Part shown: positions 16,274 to 24,830 of the stretch, in pieces
Layout: each line of letters opens with the position of its first letter
How positions within the stretch are numbered: the first letter of the stretch is position 1
Source of the DNA: Clostridium swellfunianum
Lineage (GTDB): Bacteria; Bacillota; Clostridia; Clostridiales; Clostridiaceae
Assembly (NCBI RefSeq): GCF_023656515.1
Contig: NZ_JAMOFV010000006.1
Coordinates: forward strand, 2,543,957 to 2,607,956
Reading direction: 5' to 3'
DNA length: 64,000 nucleotides
Translations under genes and position numbers: made by a program
The notes under the pieces: model-generated
Database searches by the model: none
Told to the model about the DNA's origin: nothing
Seen by the model: only the letters and a program-made list of their open reading frames with translations

Positions 16274-17566
16274 TTATAAATTTATTGCATGCAGTATAAA
16301 ATTCAACAGAAACATACAGGCAACTATATACATAGGAATAGAAACATCCTTATGCTTTCCACTAAATAATTTAACTAGAGGATAGCTTATAAATCCAAAA
16401 GCAATTCCATCCACAATACTAAAAGTAAGAGGTATCATTGCTATTGTAAGAAAAGCTGGGAACGACTCTGTAAAGTCATGAAAATCAACGTGCACAACAT
16501 TTCTTATCATTATACCGCCTAGCACTATGAGTATTGGTGCTATAGCACTATCTGGAATTATCTTTATAAAAGGTATTAAAAATAGTGCCAGTAAAAATAA
16601 CGCAGCATTAGTCATAGCTGTAAGACCAGTCTTTCCTCCCGCAGTAATACCAGCTGCAGTTTCTGCTGTAGCAACTGTTGGACTAGTTCCCAAAACACCG
16701 CACAATATAGCTGATATAGATGTAGCTCTAAGTGCTGGTGTGAATTTTCGGGGGTTATTCAGCATTGTATTAACTTGGCCATGAATAAGTCCTATATTTT
16801 CAAAAACAAGCACCATAGTTAATGAAAAAGTAGCAATCCAAAATTGCGATGAGGCTATTTTAGAAAAATCCATCTGCAAAAACAGCTTTCCATACTCTCC
16901 AAAATTCAACGAACTTAAGCTTACATCTGAAAGACTTACAAGCCCTGCTGCCCAGGAGGTTAGCGTTCCTATAATAATACTTATAAGAAAATTTCCTGAT
17001 ATATTTTTCAAGAATAAAAATAAGGTAATTATAAGATTAATTATTGTTATATATACAAAAGGTTTATTAATCTGCCCTAGAGTCACAAAAGTAGTAGTGC
17101 TTTGAGCGACTATTCCACCCTTTTGAAGCCCTATAAAAGCAATAAATAATCCTATTCCTACTGTTATTGACTCCTTTAAGGATTGTGGAATTGATACAGT
17201 AAGTATGTGGGACAGCTTAGTAAAAGCGACTAAAGAAAATAAAATACCCGATGCAAATACTACAGCAAAGGCCTGTCTGTAGGTTAATCCCATGTGCATT
17301 ACAAAAGTATAAGTAAAGAGCGCATTTAAGCCCATACCTGGAGCTAGTATTATTGGAGCATTAGCTAATAATGCTACCAAAAGACACCCTGAAAACGCTG
17401 CTAAAATCGTAGCTATTATCTCTCCTTCTACAGGAATTCCCGCATCGCTTAATATGCTTGCGTTAACAGCTATTATATATACAATTGCAAAGAATGAAGT
17501 TAGCCCAGCAATGACCTCCTTTCTCACCGTAGTATTGTAGTCACTTAACTTAAAAAATTTTTTCAT
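16274..17566 (-). CDS. NCS2-family purine permease
   Basis: A 430-aa membrane protein of the AzgA/PbuG branch, which takes up hypoxanthine, guanine or adenine with protons. The N-terminal RKEVIAGLTSFFAIVYI and NASILSDAG, the APGMGLNALF segment in the third helix, and the GTSPTVATAETAAGITAGG substrate region match the branch closely. About 12-14 helices are expected. The start ATG at 17566 follows AAAGGAAG. I looked in the leader for a purine riboswitch and found neither the conserved core nor the loop pairs. It is monocistronic with its own terminator. Confidence 0.93.
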   Translation of the reverse strand: MKKFFKLSDYNTTVRKEVIAGLTSFFAIVYIIAVNASILSDAGIPVEGEIIATILAAFSGCLLVALLANAPIILAPGMGLNALFTYTFVMHMGLTYRQAFAVVFASGILFSLVAFTKLSHILTVSIPQSLKESITVGIGLFIAFIGLQKGGIVAQSTTTFVTLGQINKPFVYITIINLIITLFLFLKNISGNFLISIIIGTLTSWAAGLVSLSDVSLSSLNFGEYGKLFLQMDFSKIASSQFWIATFSLTMVLVFENIGLIHGQVNTMLNNPRKFTPALRATSISAILCGVLGTSPTVATAETAAGITAGGKTGLTAMTNAALFLLALFLIPFIKIIPDSAIAPILIVLGGIMIRNVVHVDFHDFTESFPAFLTIAMIPLTFSIVDGIAFGFISYPLVKLFSGKHKDVSIPMYIVACMFLLNFILHAINL

Positions 17567-17673
17567 CTTCCTTTCCTCTCTTATCCTAACATCCCTCTCC
17601 CACCCGCAGCATAAAGCCGCAATAAGTATATTACCATAATTTTAACTCATTGTCCTTGTAAATATTCACTAAA

Positions 17674-17707
17674 AAAGCAGCATGCATATTTCCATGCACG
17701 CTGCTTT
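17674..17707 (-). terminator. Terminator of uppP
   Basis: Fourteen-base arms AAAGCAGCATGCAT/ATGCACGCTGCTTT with one non-Watson-Crick pair and a 6-base loop, then T on the minus strand. Confidence 0.85.
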
Positions 17708-17719
17708 ATCATATAATAG

Positions 17720-18538
17720 TTATCTAATAAAATAAAAATACCCTAAAACTAATATTCCAAGTACTATTCTATAATATCCAAATACCTTGAAATCATGTTT
17801 TTTAATATAATCCATCAAAAATCTTATTGCAAAAATAGAAACTAAAAAAGCTGTTAAGGCGCCTGAACATAATACAAGCCACTCAAAACCTGTAAAACTT
17901 AAGCCTGCTTTTAAAAGCTTATACCCGCTGGCTCCAAGCATTATTGGAACAGCCATAAAAAATGAAAATTCTGCTGCAATATACCTCGAGGTTCCAAGCA
18001 AAACTGCTCCTATTATGGTTGCTCCTGACCTTGAGGTTCCCGGAATCAAGGCAAGCATTTGAAATAATCCTATACTTACCGCTTTCATATAGCTAAGCTG
18101 CATAAGGTCGTTGATTTTAGGCCTTTTCTGCCAACTTTCTATTATTATAAAAAGTATTCCGTAACCTATTAACATCACAGCCACTGTAGTTGGATTATAT
18201 AAAGCTGCTTCAATTGCATCATCAAATAGAAATCCAACTATACCCGCCGGAACTGTTGCAACAATTATCTTTATCCAAAGACTTATAGTTTCCTGCTTTT
18301 GAATATCTGTTTTTCCAGCATCGAAAGGGTTAAGCTTCCTAAAGAAAAGTACTATTACCGCAAGTATAGAACCAAATTGTATAACTACAAAGAAGGTACT
18401 TACAAAGATATCCGAAAGACTAAACTTTATAAAGTCTTCTACGAGTATAAGATGCCCTGTGCTGCTCACAGGCAGCCATTCTGTAATTCCCTGTACTATT
18501 CCAAGGATAATTGCCTTAAGTAATTCAATAAAATTCAT
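17720..18538 (-). CDS. uppP: Undecaprenyl-diphosphatase UppP/BacA
   Basis: A 272-aa integral membrane phosphatase that recycles the lipid carrier of cell-wall synthesis by removing one phosphate from undecaprenyl diphosphate. Overproduction gives bacitracin resistance in other species. Both family active-site blocks are present: [17 protein letters not shown] (from residue 16) and [10 protein letters not shown] in the second half. Length and about eight helices are typical. The ATG at 18538 has AGGGAG upstream. It is monocistronic, next to a CPBP protease gene on the same strand 140 bp away. Confidence 0.96.
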   Translation of the reverse strand: MNFIELLKAIILGIVQGITEWLPVSSTGHLILVEDFIKFSLSDIFVSTFFVVIQFGSILAVIVLFFRKLNPFDAGKTDIQKQETISLWIKIIVATVPAGIVGFLFDDAIEAALYNPTTVAVMLIGYGILFIIIESWQKRPKINDLMQLSYMKAVSIGLFQMLALIPGTSRSGATIIGAVLLGTSRYIAAEFSFFMAVPIMLGASGYKLLKAGLSFTGFEWLVLCSGALTAFLVSIFAIRFLMDYIKKHDFKVFGYYRIVLGILVLGYFYFIR

Positions 18539-18678
18539 AATTTATCTCCCTCTGCATTCTTATTTCTGTATATGTATTATAGCTTTTTTCAAAGCTCTGC
18601 ATCTCCTCCGAACTCTCCGTCAAACAGTCCCATACTATAGAAAGTGCTCCTGTTTCGAAGCGGCATCTTCTTAGATAT

Positions 18679-19533
18679 CTAATTCTTAACGGACATATTA
18701 GTGTTTCTCTTAGAGTTTCTTACTACCGACACATACATTATTGCAAAAGCAAACACCCCCACTACAATAAAAGCATATTTGCTATTATAAAAAGTAGCAG
18801 CATTATTTTGGGAAATATCCCAAAGAGCATGAACTCCAATTGCTATAAACAGATTGTCGGTGAGAAGGTATATAAATGCAAAAACTATTCCGATTATAAA
18901 AATAGAAGCCAAACTGATCATCAAATCAGTAAAACCAACTCCGTTTATCAGCCTTATAGGAATATGCATAACTGAAAACAAAGCCTGAGATATAAATAAA
19001 GCCATAAACATTATTTTATTTTTGCTTTTATCAGATTTTAATCTAATAAATATTTGTGGAATTAAAACTCCTCTAAACAAAACTTCTTCAAAAAATGCAA
19101 CACCAAATATCATAGAAATGTAATATCCAGCTACAATAGTACCTTTGTACATCACTTCATTCATAGTTAACTCTCCAAAGCAAAAGTAACTATACACGAC
19201 TCCATATACTTGCAAAAGTATAAACAGTATTACCGTTATTATAATACCATCTTTTAGCTTGCCTTTCTTTAATCCTATATCTATAGGTCTAAATTTAGAA
19301 CTTTTATATAATATTAAATAAATAAATATAAAAGATAGTAATAAATACAAGATTAAGGTTTGATTTATAAGCCCCTTTGTAATATTGTAGGACCAGTTAT
19401 ACAAGCCTGGTGCAAATCTTGATAACAAGACCACTGGAATTAAAGCAGTAGGAATGCATCCAATTAATATAACTAATTCTAAGTTTGATATTTTTATCCC
19501 CCTGCTCAAGTCCACCTTTATATTTTCCATCAT
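18679..19533 (-). CDS. CPBP-family intramembrane metalloprotease
   Basis: A 284-aa protein with about eight membrane helices. The CPBP (CAAX protease and bacteriocin-processing) signature is complete: EEVLFRG with the Glu-Glu pair at 149-150, the second-helix His in SVMHIPIR, and a final His/Asn-type block HALWD. Members process prenylated proteins or bacteriocins, or confer self-immunity. Bacterial targets are mostly unknown and no bacteriocin gene is nearby. The frame extends to GTG 19548, but ATG 19533 lies after AGGGGTGGGG, a suitable ribosome binding site. No terminator was seen after it. Confidence 0.88.
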   Translation of the reverse strand: MMENIKVDLSRGIKISNLELVILIGCIPTALIPVVLLSRFAPGLYNWSYNITKGLINQTLILYLLLSFIFIYLILYKSSKFRPIDIGLKKGKLKDGIIITVILFILLQVYGVVYSYFCFGELTMNEVMYKGTIVAGYYISMIFGVAFFEEVLFRGVLIPQIFIRLKSDKSKNKIMFMALFISQALFSVMHIPIRLINGVGFTDLMISLASIFIIGIVFAFIYLLTDNLFIAIGVHALWDISQNNAATFYNSKYAFIVVGVFAFAIMYVSVVRNSKRNTNMSVKN

Positions 19534-19768
19534 AATTTTCAACCCCACCCCTATTTTAAATTATTTCTTCCCCTTTGATACATCAGCTCACCTTTCTATA
19601 TTTGTTATGCAATTATAAGTATAACATTCCATAATTATGGAATAAACATTGTTAATTTTTATTTCATAATTAATTTAAAATTGACACTAACTTACTAGTG
19701 TAATAAAACTTCTTAAGTAAACAATAGTTATGGGTATTTTAAAAATGCGACGACCGGGAGGGAATGTT

Positions 19769-19981
19769 ATGAGAAATCTATCTGATGCAGAAGTATTATC
19801 TTTAACAGGATTATTAAAAATGGAAAATGACACCTTGGCTGTGGCCAAAGCAATGCAAACAATAATAGGTGATGATGAACTTAAAAAACAGGCTGAAGCA
19901 GGTATTCTTGCAATGGAAGGCAGAATAAAAGGAATCCAGCAGTTTATTAATGAAAATGGAATAACTGGGGAGGTAAGATAG
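19769..19981 (+). CDS. Small protein paired with a CotF-like coat gene
   Basis: A 70-aa helical protein (MRNLSDAEVLSLTGLLKMEN onward) with one strong helix-turn-helix repeat and no membrane segment. The frame opens at 19730, but the ATG at 19769 follows GGGAGGGAA and is the likely start. Its stop is one base from the next ATG, so the two genes form an operon with the coat-like protein. In other Clostridium genomes small helical proteins sit beside CotF-type genes and are thought to be spore-coat components. That is the basis of this call and not a motif. Confidence 0.65.
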   Translation: MRNLSDAEVLSLTGLLKMENDTLAVAKAMQTIIGDDELKKQAEAGILAMEGRIKGIQQFINENGITGEVR

Positions 19982-19982
19982 T

Positions 19983-20276
19983 ATGTCTACAATAATTAGT
20001 AATATGGTTCAAGGAACTACAGATATTAATGATGAAATAATAGCAAGCGATATGCTCGCTGGTGCTAAGGGCGGAGCTAATGCTTATCTTAATGCTGCTT
20101 TAGCTGCTCCAACTCCAGAGCTTAGAGCAATGTATTCCTCCAATTTAACACAGGTTTTAAACGGCTATTGTGCTCTTGCTGATTTATCTATTAAAAGAGG
20201 CTGGGAAAAACCTTACGATGACCCAAGACATCAATTAGTTGAATCTTATTCAAAATCACAATCAACAATTGGATAA
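19983..20276 (+). CDS. CotF-like spore coat protein
   Basis: A 97-aa helical protein. The segment NDEIIASDMLAGAKGGANAY followed by a helix ending in SNLTQVLNGYCALADLSIKR and the tail GWEKPYDDPRHQL are typical of the coat-F domain, a four-helix ferritin-like fold in Bacillus and Clostridium spore coats. It is shorter than full CotF and similar in size to YhcQ-type small members. Expression is expected in the mother cell or forespore, although I could not identify a sporulation promoter with confidence. A terminator follows directly. Confidence 0.8.
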   Translation: MSTIISNMVQGTTDINDEIIASDMLAGAKGGANAYLNAALAAPTPELRAMYSSNLTQVLNGYCALADLSIKRGWEKPYDDPRHQLVESYSKSQSTIG

Positions 20277-20281
20277 AAAAT

Positions 20282-20306
20282 AAGAGCCTCTTTATTATGG
20301 GCTCTT
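20282..20306 (+). terminator. Terminator of the coat-like operon
   Basis: Seven-base arms AAGAGCC/GGCTCTT, 11-base loop, then T residues. Confidence 0.7.
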
Positions 20307-20333
20307 TCTCATTTAATATAAAAATAATTGCCA

Positions 20334-20870
20334 TTATTTAATCTTATTAGTCATCCTTAAAATAGTGTTTTCTTTTGCGTAAATCGGAACATCCTTCAAA
20401 GCTATCCACTTCATATCCTTTGATTCTTCCTTCTGTCTGTTAATTTTCTCATTTTCATCAGCTTCGAATAAAAATCTTATATCGTAATGAAAGTGAGCGG
20501 GAAAGTCTCCTTTTTGTGGGAATAAATGTACATCTGTATCAAAAACCTTATTAGATATTAGCTTTAAGCTTGTTAATCCCGATTCCTCTCTTGCCTCTCT
20601 TAAAGCAGTTTCCAAAACATGCTCCTCACCCTCAACATGGCCTCCTATCTGAAGCCACATATCAAGCTTTATATGATGTGTTAAAAGAACTTTGCTTCTG
20701 TCCCTGTTCACAACCCAAGCAGCACCGGTAATATGTCCAGAAGTATTATTTCTATTTGCAAAGTTATCATGCTTACAAATAAAGTCTAGAATCTTTTTTT
20801 TAGACTTTATCTCATTGGTATCTATAGGCTTATAATCCTCTATAAGTTCAAACAAATCTTGTTTCTTCAT
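20334..20870 (-). CDS. Nudix hydrolase
   Basis: A 178-aa cytoplasmic pyrophosphohydrolase. The Nudix box is complete: GGHVEGEEHVLETALREARE and then ESGL at about 76-99, with the REAREE catalytic segment. Substrates of the family are nucleoside diphosphates linked to another moiety, and the specific one is not predictable. An N-terminal helical region of about 45 residues precedes the domain. The frame is open to 20936, but the ATG at 20870 has AAAGGATTG upstream and begins a normal N-terminus (MKKQDLFELIEDY). Monocistronic. Confidence 0.9.
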   Translation of the reverse strand: MKKQDLFELIEDYKPIDTNEIKSKKKILDFICKHDNFANRNNTSGHITGAAWVVNRDRSKVLLTHHIKLDMWLQIGGHVEGEEHVLETALREAREESGLTSLKLISNKVFDTDVHLFPQKGDFPAHFHYDIRFLFEADENEKINRQKEESKDMKWIALKDVPIYAKENTILRMTNKIK

Positions 20871-20954
20871 TTTTATCAATCCTTTTAAGTTATATTTACT
20901 TAATAATATCACTGGTAAAATCAAATTGAAACACATTATTTATACAGCTATAGC

Positions 20955-20991
20955 TTCTTTAATAAATATCTTCAAGGTATTTATTAAAGAA
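20955..20991. repeat. AT-only inverted repeat with 14-bp arms
   Basis: TTCTTTAATAAATA and its exact reverse complement enclose nine bases. It lies between divergent genes (Nudix, minus; 157-aa protein, plus), with no T run that would make it a clear terminator. Confidence 0.6.
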
Positions 20992-21127
20992 TATTTTGAC
21001 GAAGATAAAAAACATTAAATTGTACTAGCTGCACATTTTCTTTTATCAAACATAATATGTAGTGAAATAAAGAGAATCTATAAATTATAATCAGTCAACA
21101 CTATTTGTCTTTAAAGGAGGTTATCCC

Positions 21128-21601
21128 ATGGCAGGTAATTTAGGAAAAATAATAAATATACTCTCAAAACTTGGGAGCGTACAGCAAATATCACCTATAC
21201 AGTCTTACCAAAATCCTCAGTCAGCTAAAAATTCTCAACAATTAAATAATAACGCTACAGAAGCTAATGAAACCAGCAGCACGTCTGCACAGAAAATATA
21301 TATTAGTATGGAAGACCTAAATGCTTTATTTCCAGGTATAGCTGATAAGCTAGACGTCACCAAACTGCTTCCATCATTAACTAGTAAGGTTGGTCTTAGC
21401 AAACTACTTGAAAGTTTAGGAATAGTAAGTATTTCTAAAGGTGAGGTTCCAAACAGTAAAGCTCAAACAACTGAAACATCAAGTACAAATTCCCCATCAG
21501 AACAAGCTTCAACTGATGAACCTCAAGCTACTGATACATCAGCTAATGAAACGCAAGCAGGTCAGTCCCCTAAGGATCAGCAAGCAGAAGGACAGCCTTA
21601 A
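21128..21601 (+). CDS. Low-complexity protein, 157 aa
   Basis: The ATG at 21128 follows AAAGGAGG. The N-terminal 20 residues (AGNLGKIINILSKLGSVQQ) form an amphipathic helix. A folded-looking block lies at 55-105 (KIYISMEDLNALFPGIADKL, then helices). Both the linker and the last 50 residues are rich in Ser, Thr, Gln, Ala and Glu, without a membrane helix or signal peptide. Such acidic low-complexity tails occur in spore and cell-surface proteins, but there is no motif to assign. Monocistronic with a strong terminator. Confidence 0.65.
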   Translation: MAGNLGKIINILSKLGSVQQISPIQSYQNPQSAKNSQQLNNNATEANETSSTSAQKIYISMEDLNALFPGIADKLDVTKLLPSLTSKVGLSKLLESLGIVSISKGEVPNSKAQTTETSSTNSPSEQASTDEPQATDTSANETQAGQSPKDQQAEGQP

Positions 21602-21661
21602 ATATAGGAGTCAGCACATATTTATACATTAAAATAATTAATCGTTTTAATAGCTTAAAAA

Positions 21662-21695
21662 TAGAGGCTGTTTCAAATTTAAGAAACAGCCTCTA
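21662..21695 (+). terminator. Strong terminator after the low-complexity gene
   Basis: Thirteen-base perfect arms TAGAGGCTGTTTC/GAAACAGCCTCTA with an 8-base loop. Confidence 0.85.
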
Positions 21696-21759
21696 ATATT
21701 TTATACAGTTATGTAAATACTAATATAAACAAATATATGATAAGATTGGAGTGCTTAAA

Positions 21760-22071
21760 TTGAACATAAATAAAACTTTAGAATGTCCAGCATGCGGAGG
21801 AGAATATTTTAGTGTAAAGAGAGAAGCGACCTATTTATATTCCTACAAACTAGAAGCTCCTGATAATCAAGAACGAAACGATAATGAGGAACCCCTTCCT
21901 TTTTTATTTGATAATAGAGAAAAAATAGGAAGCAGAGAATATCTAGAATGTGATAAATGTAAAACTCAATACCCTTGCGAATTAGATCAGCTAGGCGGAA
22001 AAATTCATTTTACAATTTTGCAAAAGGCAATACGTTCAGACAACACTCAAACACCTCAATTTCTTGGATAA
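21760..22071 (+). CDS. Zinc-ribbon protein of unknown function
   Basis: About 103 aa with two CxxC pairs, CPAC at 9-12 and CDKC at 64-67, separated by a charged, flexible segment. This is a typical split zinc ribbon. TTG at 21760 follows GGAG by eight bases and is the likely start. A GTG nine bases upstream is too close to the ribosome binding site. No enzyme motif is visible. It could bind RNA, DNA or another protein. A single gene with no visible terminator of its own. Confidence 0.6.
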   Translation: MNINKTLECPACGGEYFSVKREATYLYSYKLEAPDNQERNDNEEPLPFLFDNREKIGSREYLECDKCKTQYPCELDQLGGKIHFTILQKAIRSDNTQTPQFLG

Positions 22072-22183
22072 GTGGAATTCCCCAAAAACAGGAATGAGCG
22101 TTAAGCCAGTAATTAATCATCAATATGCCTCTAGCAAATGAAGTATCCTAGTGTTGTATGAAATTATAAATATATAATTAAAA

Positions 22184-22219
22184 AAGCACCTTGGCTTTAA
22201 AATAGCTGCCAAAGTGCTT
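22184..22219 (-). terminator. Terminator of the 165-aa secreted protein gene
   Basis: Eleven-base arms AAGCACCTTGG/CCAAAGTGCTT (one G-U pair) with T run on the minus strand. Confidence 0.75.
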
Positions 22220-22239
22220 AATAAATAATCTTTTAATTT

Positions 22240-22737
22240 TTACTTATGCTGTAGAGAATTAATAAAAATTAAAAACTCTTCTAAATCTTGTTCAAAAACA
22301 ATCATTAGCTCATGTTTTTCTTGGAGATCTGCATTTGCTTTGCCTAAATGCTTAACCCCTGCATCATATTTCTTATTTTTAATTAATCTGTTAGCTGTAT
22401 TTAAATGTTTCCAGGAGGATGTTTCATATTCACCCACCTGCATAAGCTGACTCATTATCATTTCGAGCTTCGGGCTAATTTGTTCGTCTATAATTTCTTG
22501 TGAAACTAGACTGTTTTGAGGAAGCTTAACTAATACTTTCTCAACTTTTTTGCTGCTCTTTTCAATTTGAATTTCTATTTTTTTATTATCTTTTAAGTGC
22601 TGCTTTATACTCTCTCTTAATTCTTTAATTTGAGAGAGTTTTTCTGCTTCACCACTTAGTTCCTGTGCATGAATAATATCAAAAGAAAATGTAAAAAACA
22701 TAATTAGGGACATCATTAATACACCAATTTTTTTCAT
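22240..22737 (-). CDS. Secreted coiled-coil protein, 165 aa
   Basis: It has an N-terminal Sec signal peptide (GVLMMSLIMFFTFSFDIIHA, predicted cleavage after HA or HAQ) without a lipobox. The mature part is nearly all helix with Lys/Glu-rich heptads (SQIKELRESIKQHLKDNKK, KLEMIMSQLMQVGEYE and the last 60 residues). It contains no cysteine. The mature product is therefore an exported helical bundle or coiled coil of unknown function. The ATG at 22737 has AGGAGG upstream. Monocistronic. Confidence 0.7.
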   Translation of the reverse strand: MKKIGVLMMSLIMFFTFSFDIIHAQELSGEAEKLSQIKELRESIKQHLKDNKKIEIQIEKSSKKVEKVLVKLPQNSLVSQEIIDEQISPKLEMIMSQLMQVGEYETSSWKHLNTANRLIKNKKYDAGVKHLGKANADLQEKHELMIVFEQDLEEFLIFINSLQHK

Positions 22738-23081
22738 ATAGTCCTCCTTTGCTGCTTTATTGTTTTTTTAATTAAATTTAGCTTGTCACATAACCGATTA
22801 TTTATGTTGATATATTGATGTAAATATTTATATGAAATAGCTAAATATGAATTTCTATTCTTTTTTGTAATTATAATCTTACATGAATTTATTTTTTTTA
22901 AAGTTTCATTTATTTTTCAATTGAATTAAATTTGAAACAAAAATTTCAGAAATATATTCGATAAATATATTTATTTCAGTGTTTTTGCATACTTTTTTGA
23001 ATTAGATTTCAATAATTTTAAAAATTCAATGAATAAAACTACTCTGATTATCGAAAAATAAATAAAACAGCAAATTCCTAG
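22738..23081. other. AT-rich leader region of the APC permease, CodY-like site
   Basis: No gene with a ribosome binding site seen. AAATTTCAGAAATAT at 22941-22955 agrees with the CodY consensus AATTTTCWGAAAATT at 12 of 15 positions. CodY control would suit an amino-acid permease but is only inferred. Confidence 0.35.
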
Positions 23082-23110
23082 TTGCAAAATACGACATTTG
23101 CTTATATAAT
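23082..23110 (+). promoter_or_regulatory. Promoter of the APC permease gene
   Basis: TTGCAA (23082-23087), 17-bp spacer, TATAAT (23105-23110). A short dyad GAGTG-ATT-CACTC lies at the likely transcription start (near 23118-23130). Confidence 0.7.
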
Positions 23111-23169
23111 AAATCTCGAGTGATTCACTCAAAGAAATCATCATAAAATTATAGAGGGGGAAGAACTAA

Positions 23170-24705
23170 ATGTCTTCTAATGTAAACGCTACCAAAAAAC
23201 TTTCATTAGTATCTCTTATACTGATGATATTTACTTCAGTTTACGGCTTCAATAACATCCCAAGATCCTTTTACAAAATGGGATATGCAGCTATTCCATG
23301 GTATATAATATCTGGTATAGCATTCTTTATTCCATTTGCATTGATGATGGCTGAGTTTGGTGCAGCTTTCAAAAATGAAAAGGGTGGAATTTATTCCTGG
23401 ATGGAAAAATCAGTTGGACCAAGATTCGCTTTCATAGGAACATTCATGTGGTTTGCTTCTTATGTTATTTGGATGGTAAACGTATCCTCAGGTATCTGGG
23501 TTCCAATATCAAATGCTATATTTGGTAAGGATACAACAGCTACTTGGAAACTTTTCGGTATTGAAGGGTTAACAGGACCAAAAACATTAGGTATATTAGG
23601 AATTATCTGGTTCATACTAGTTACTTTCGTATCAACAAAGGGTGTTGACAAAATAAAGAAGGTAACTTCAGTAGGTGGATCAGCAGTTGTTTTGATAAAC
23701 ATAGTTGTACTTTTAGGTGCAATAGCAGTATTTATAGGAAATGGTGGACAATTAGCTCAACCAATCGAAGGATTAAAATCTTTCACGACTACACCAAATC
23801 CTAAGTTTGCAGGAAACTCAATTTCAGCTCTAGCATTCGTAGTTTATGCATTGTTCGCATATGGCGGAATTGAAGCAGTTGGTGGTCTTGTTGACCAAAC
23901 TGAAAACCCAGAAAAGACATTCCCTAAGGGTGTTATGATATCAGCAGCTGTTATAGCAATCGGATATTCACTATTAATATTCATGATTGGTATATTCACT
24001 AACTGGTCAGCAGTTATGTCTATGAAGGGTGTTACACTTGGAAATGCAAGCTATATAGTTATGTCTAACTTAGGTTACTCTTTAGGAACTGCATTTGGAG
24101 CTTCAGAAGCTACAGCAGTACTTATGGGACAATGGATTTCAAGATATATCGGACTTTCAATGTTCTTAGCATTATCCGGAGCTTTCTTCACACTAACTTA
24201 TTCCCCATTAAAGCAGTTAATCGATGGAACTCCAAGAGCTTTATGGCCAGGAAAAGTTGGAGAAACTAGAAAATCAGACGGAATGCCAGTTAACGCTATG
24301 TGGATTCAATGTATAATCGTTGTAGTAATGATTGCACTTGTTTCCTTCGGTGGAGACTCAATGGCTAAGTTCTTCGAAATATTAGTTTCTATGACTAACG
24401 TAGCTATGACTATTCCTTACATGTTCTTATCAATCGCATTTATAGCATTTAAGAAGAAGCAAGAAATAGAAAAACCATTTGAAGTATATAAGAGCTATAG
24501 TACTGCTCTTATCTGGGGTGTAATAGTTACATTAACAGTAGGATTCGCTAACTTCTTCTCAATAATCGAACCAGCATTAGGCGGAGATTTGCCAACAACA
24601 ATTTGGCAAATAGCTGGACCAATATTCTTCGGATTAGTTGCTGTTCTTATGTTCAACAGCTATGAGAAAAAATGCAAATCTGAAAAAGGCAGAAACGTTG
24701 CTTAA
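23170..24705 (+). CDS. APC-superfamily amino acid permease (YjeM-like)
   Basis: A 511-aa transporter with 12-13 membrane helices. The opening SLILMIFTSVYGFNNIPRSF, the MMAEFGAAFKNEKGGIYSWM helix 2 region and the GGIEAVGGLVDQTENPEKTFPK segment place it in the amino acid:proton or antiporter group of the APC superfamily, nearest to YjeM as I recall. The substrate is not predictable from these motifs. The ATG at 23170 has GAGGGGGAAG. It is convergent with a CyuA-like cysteine desulfidase gene. A transporter for cysteine or a related amino acid is an attractive but unproven pairing. Confidence 0.85.
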   Translation: MSSNVNATKKLSLVSLILMIFTSVYGFNNIPRSFYKMGYAAIPWYIISGIAFFIPFALMMAEFGAAFKNEKGGIYSWMEKSVGPRFAFIGTFMWFASYVIWMVNVSSGIWVPISNAIFGKDTTATWKLFGIEGLTGPKTLGILGIIWFILVTFVSTKGVDKIKKVTSVGGSAVVLINIVVLLGAIAVFIGNGGQLAQPIEGLKSFTTTPNPKFAGNSISALAFVVYALFAYGGIEAVGGLVDQTENPEKTFPKGVMISAAVIAIGYSLLIFMIGIFTNWSAVMSMKGVTLGNASYIVMSNLGYSLGTAFGASEATAVLMGQWISRYIGLSMFLALSGAFFTLTYSPLKQLIDGTPRALWPGKVGETRKSDGMPVNAMWIQCIIVVVMIALVSFGGDSMAKFFEILVSMTNVAMTIPYMFLSIAFIAFKKKQEIEKPFEVYKSYSTALIWGVIVTLTVGFANFFSIIEPALGGDLPTTIWQIAGPIFFGLVAVLMFNSYEKKCKSEKGRNVA

Positions 24706-24714
24706 TAAATAATT

Positions 24715-24745
24715 AAAACCTGACAAGAGATTCTTGTCAGGTTTT
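24715..24745 (+). terminator. Terminator of the APC permease gene
   Basis: Fourteen-base perfect arms AAAACCTGACAAGA/TCTTGTCAGGTTTT with a 3-base loop. Confidence 0.9.
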
Positions 24746-24830
24746 TCTATTTTCTAAATTTGTATTGCAATATATTTATGTTTATTTTATATATCCATAA
24801 ACTAAACTCTTACTGAGCCATTTCACAATT

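Noticed and set aside
16274-17720. Purine riboswitch ahead of the NCS2 permease
   Set aside because: The leader of the gene lacks the conserved core and the two hairpin loops of the purine riboswitch family.
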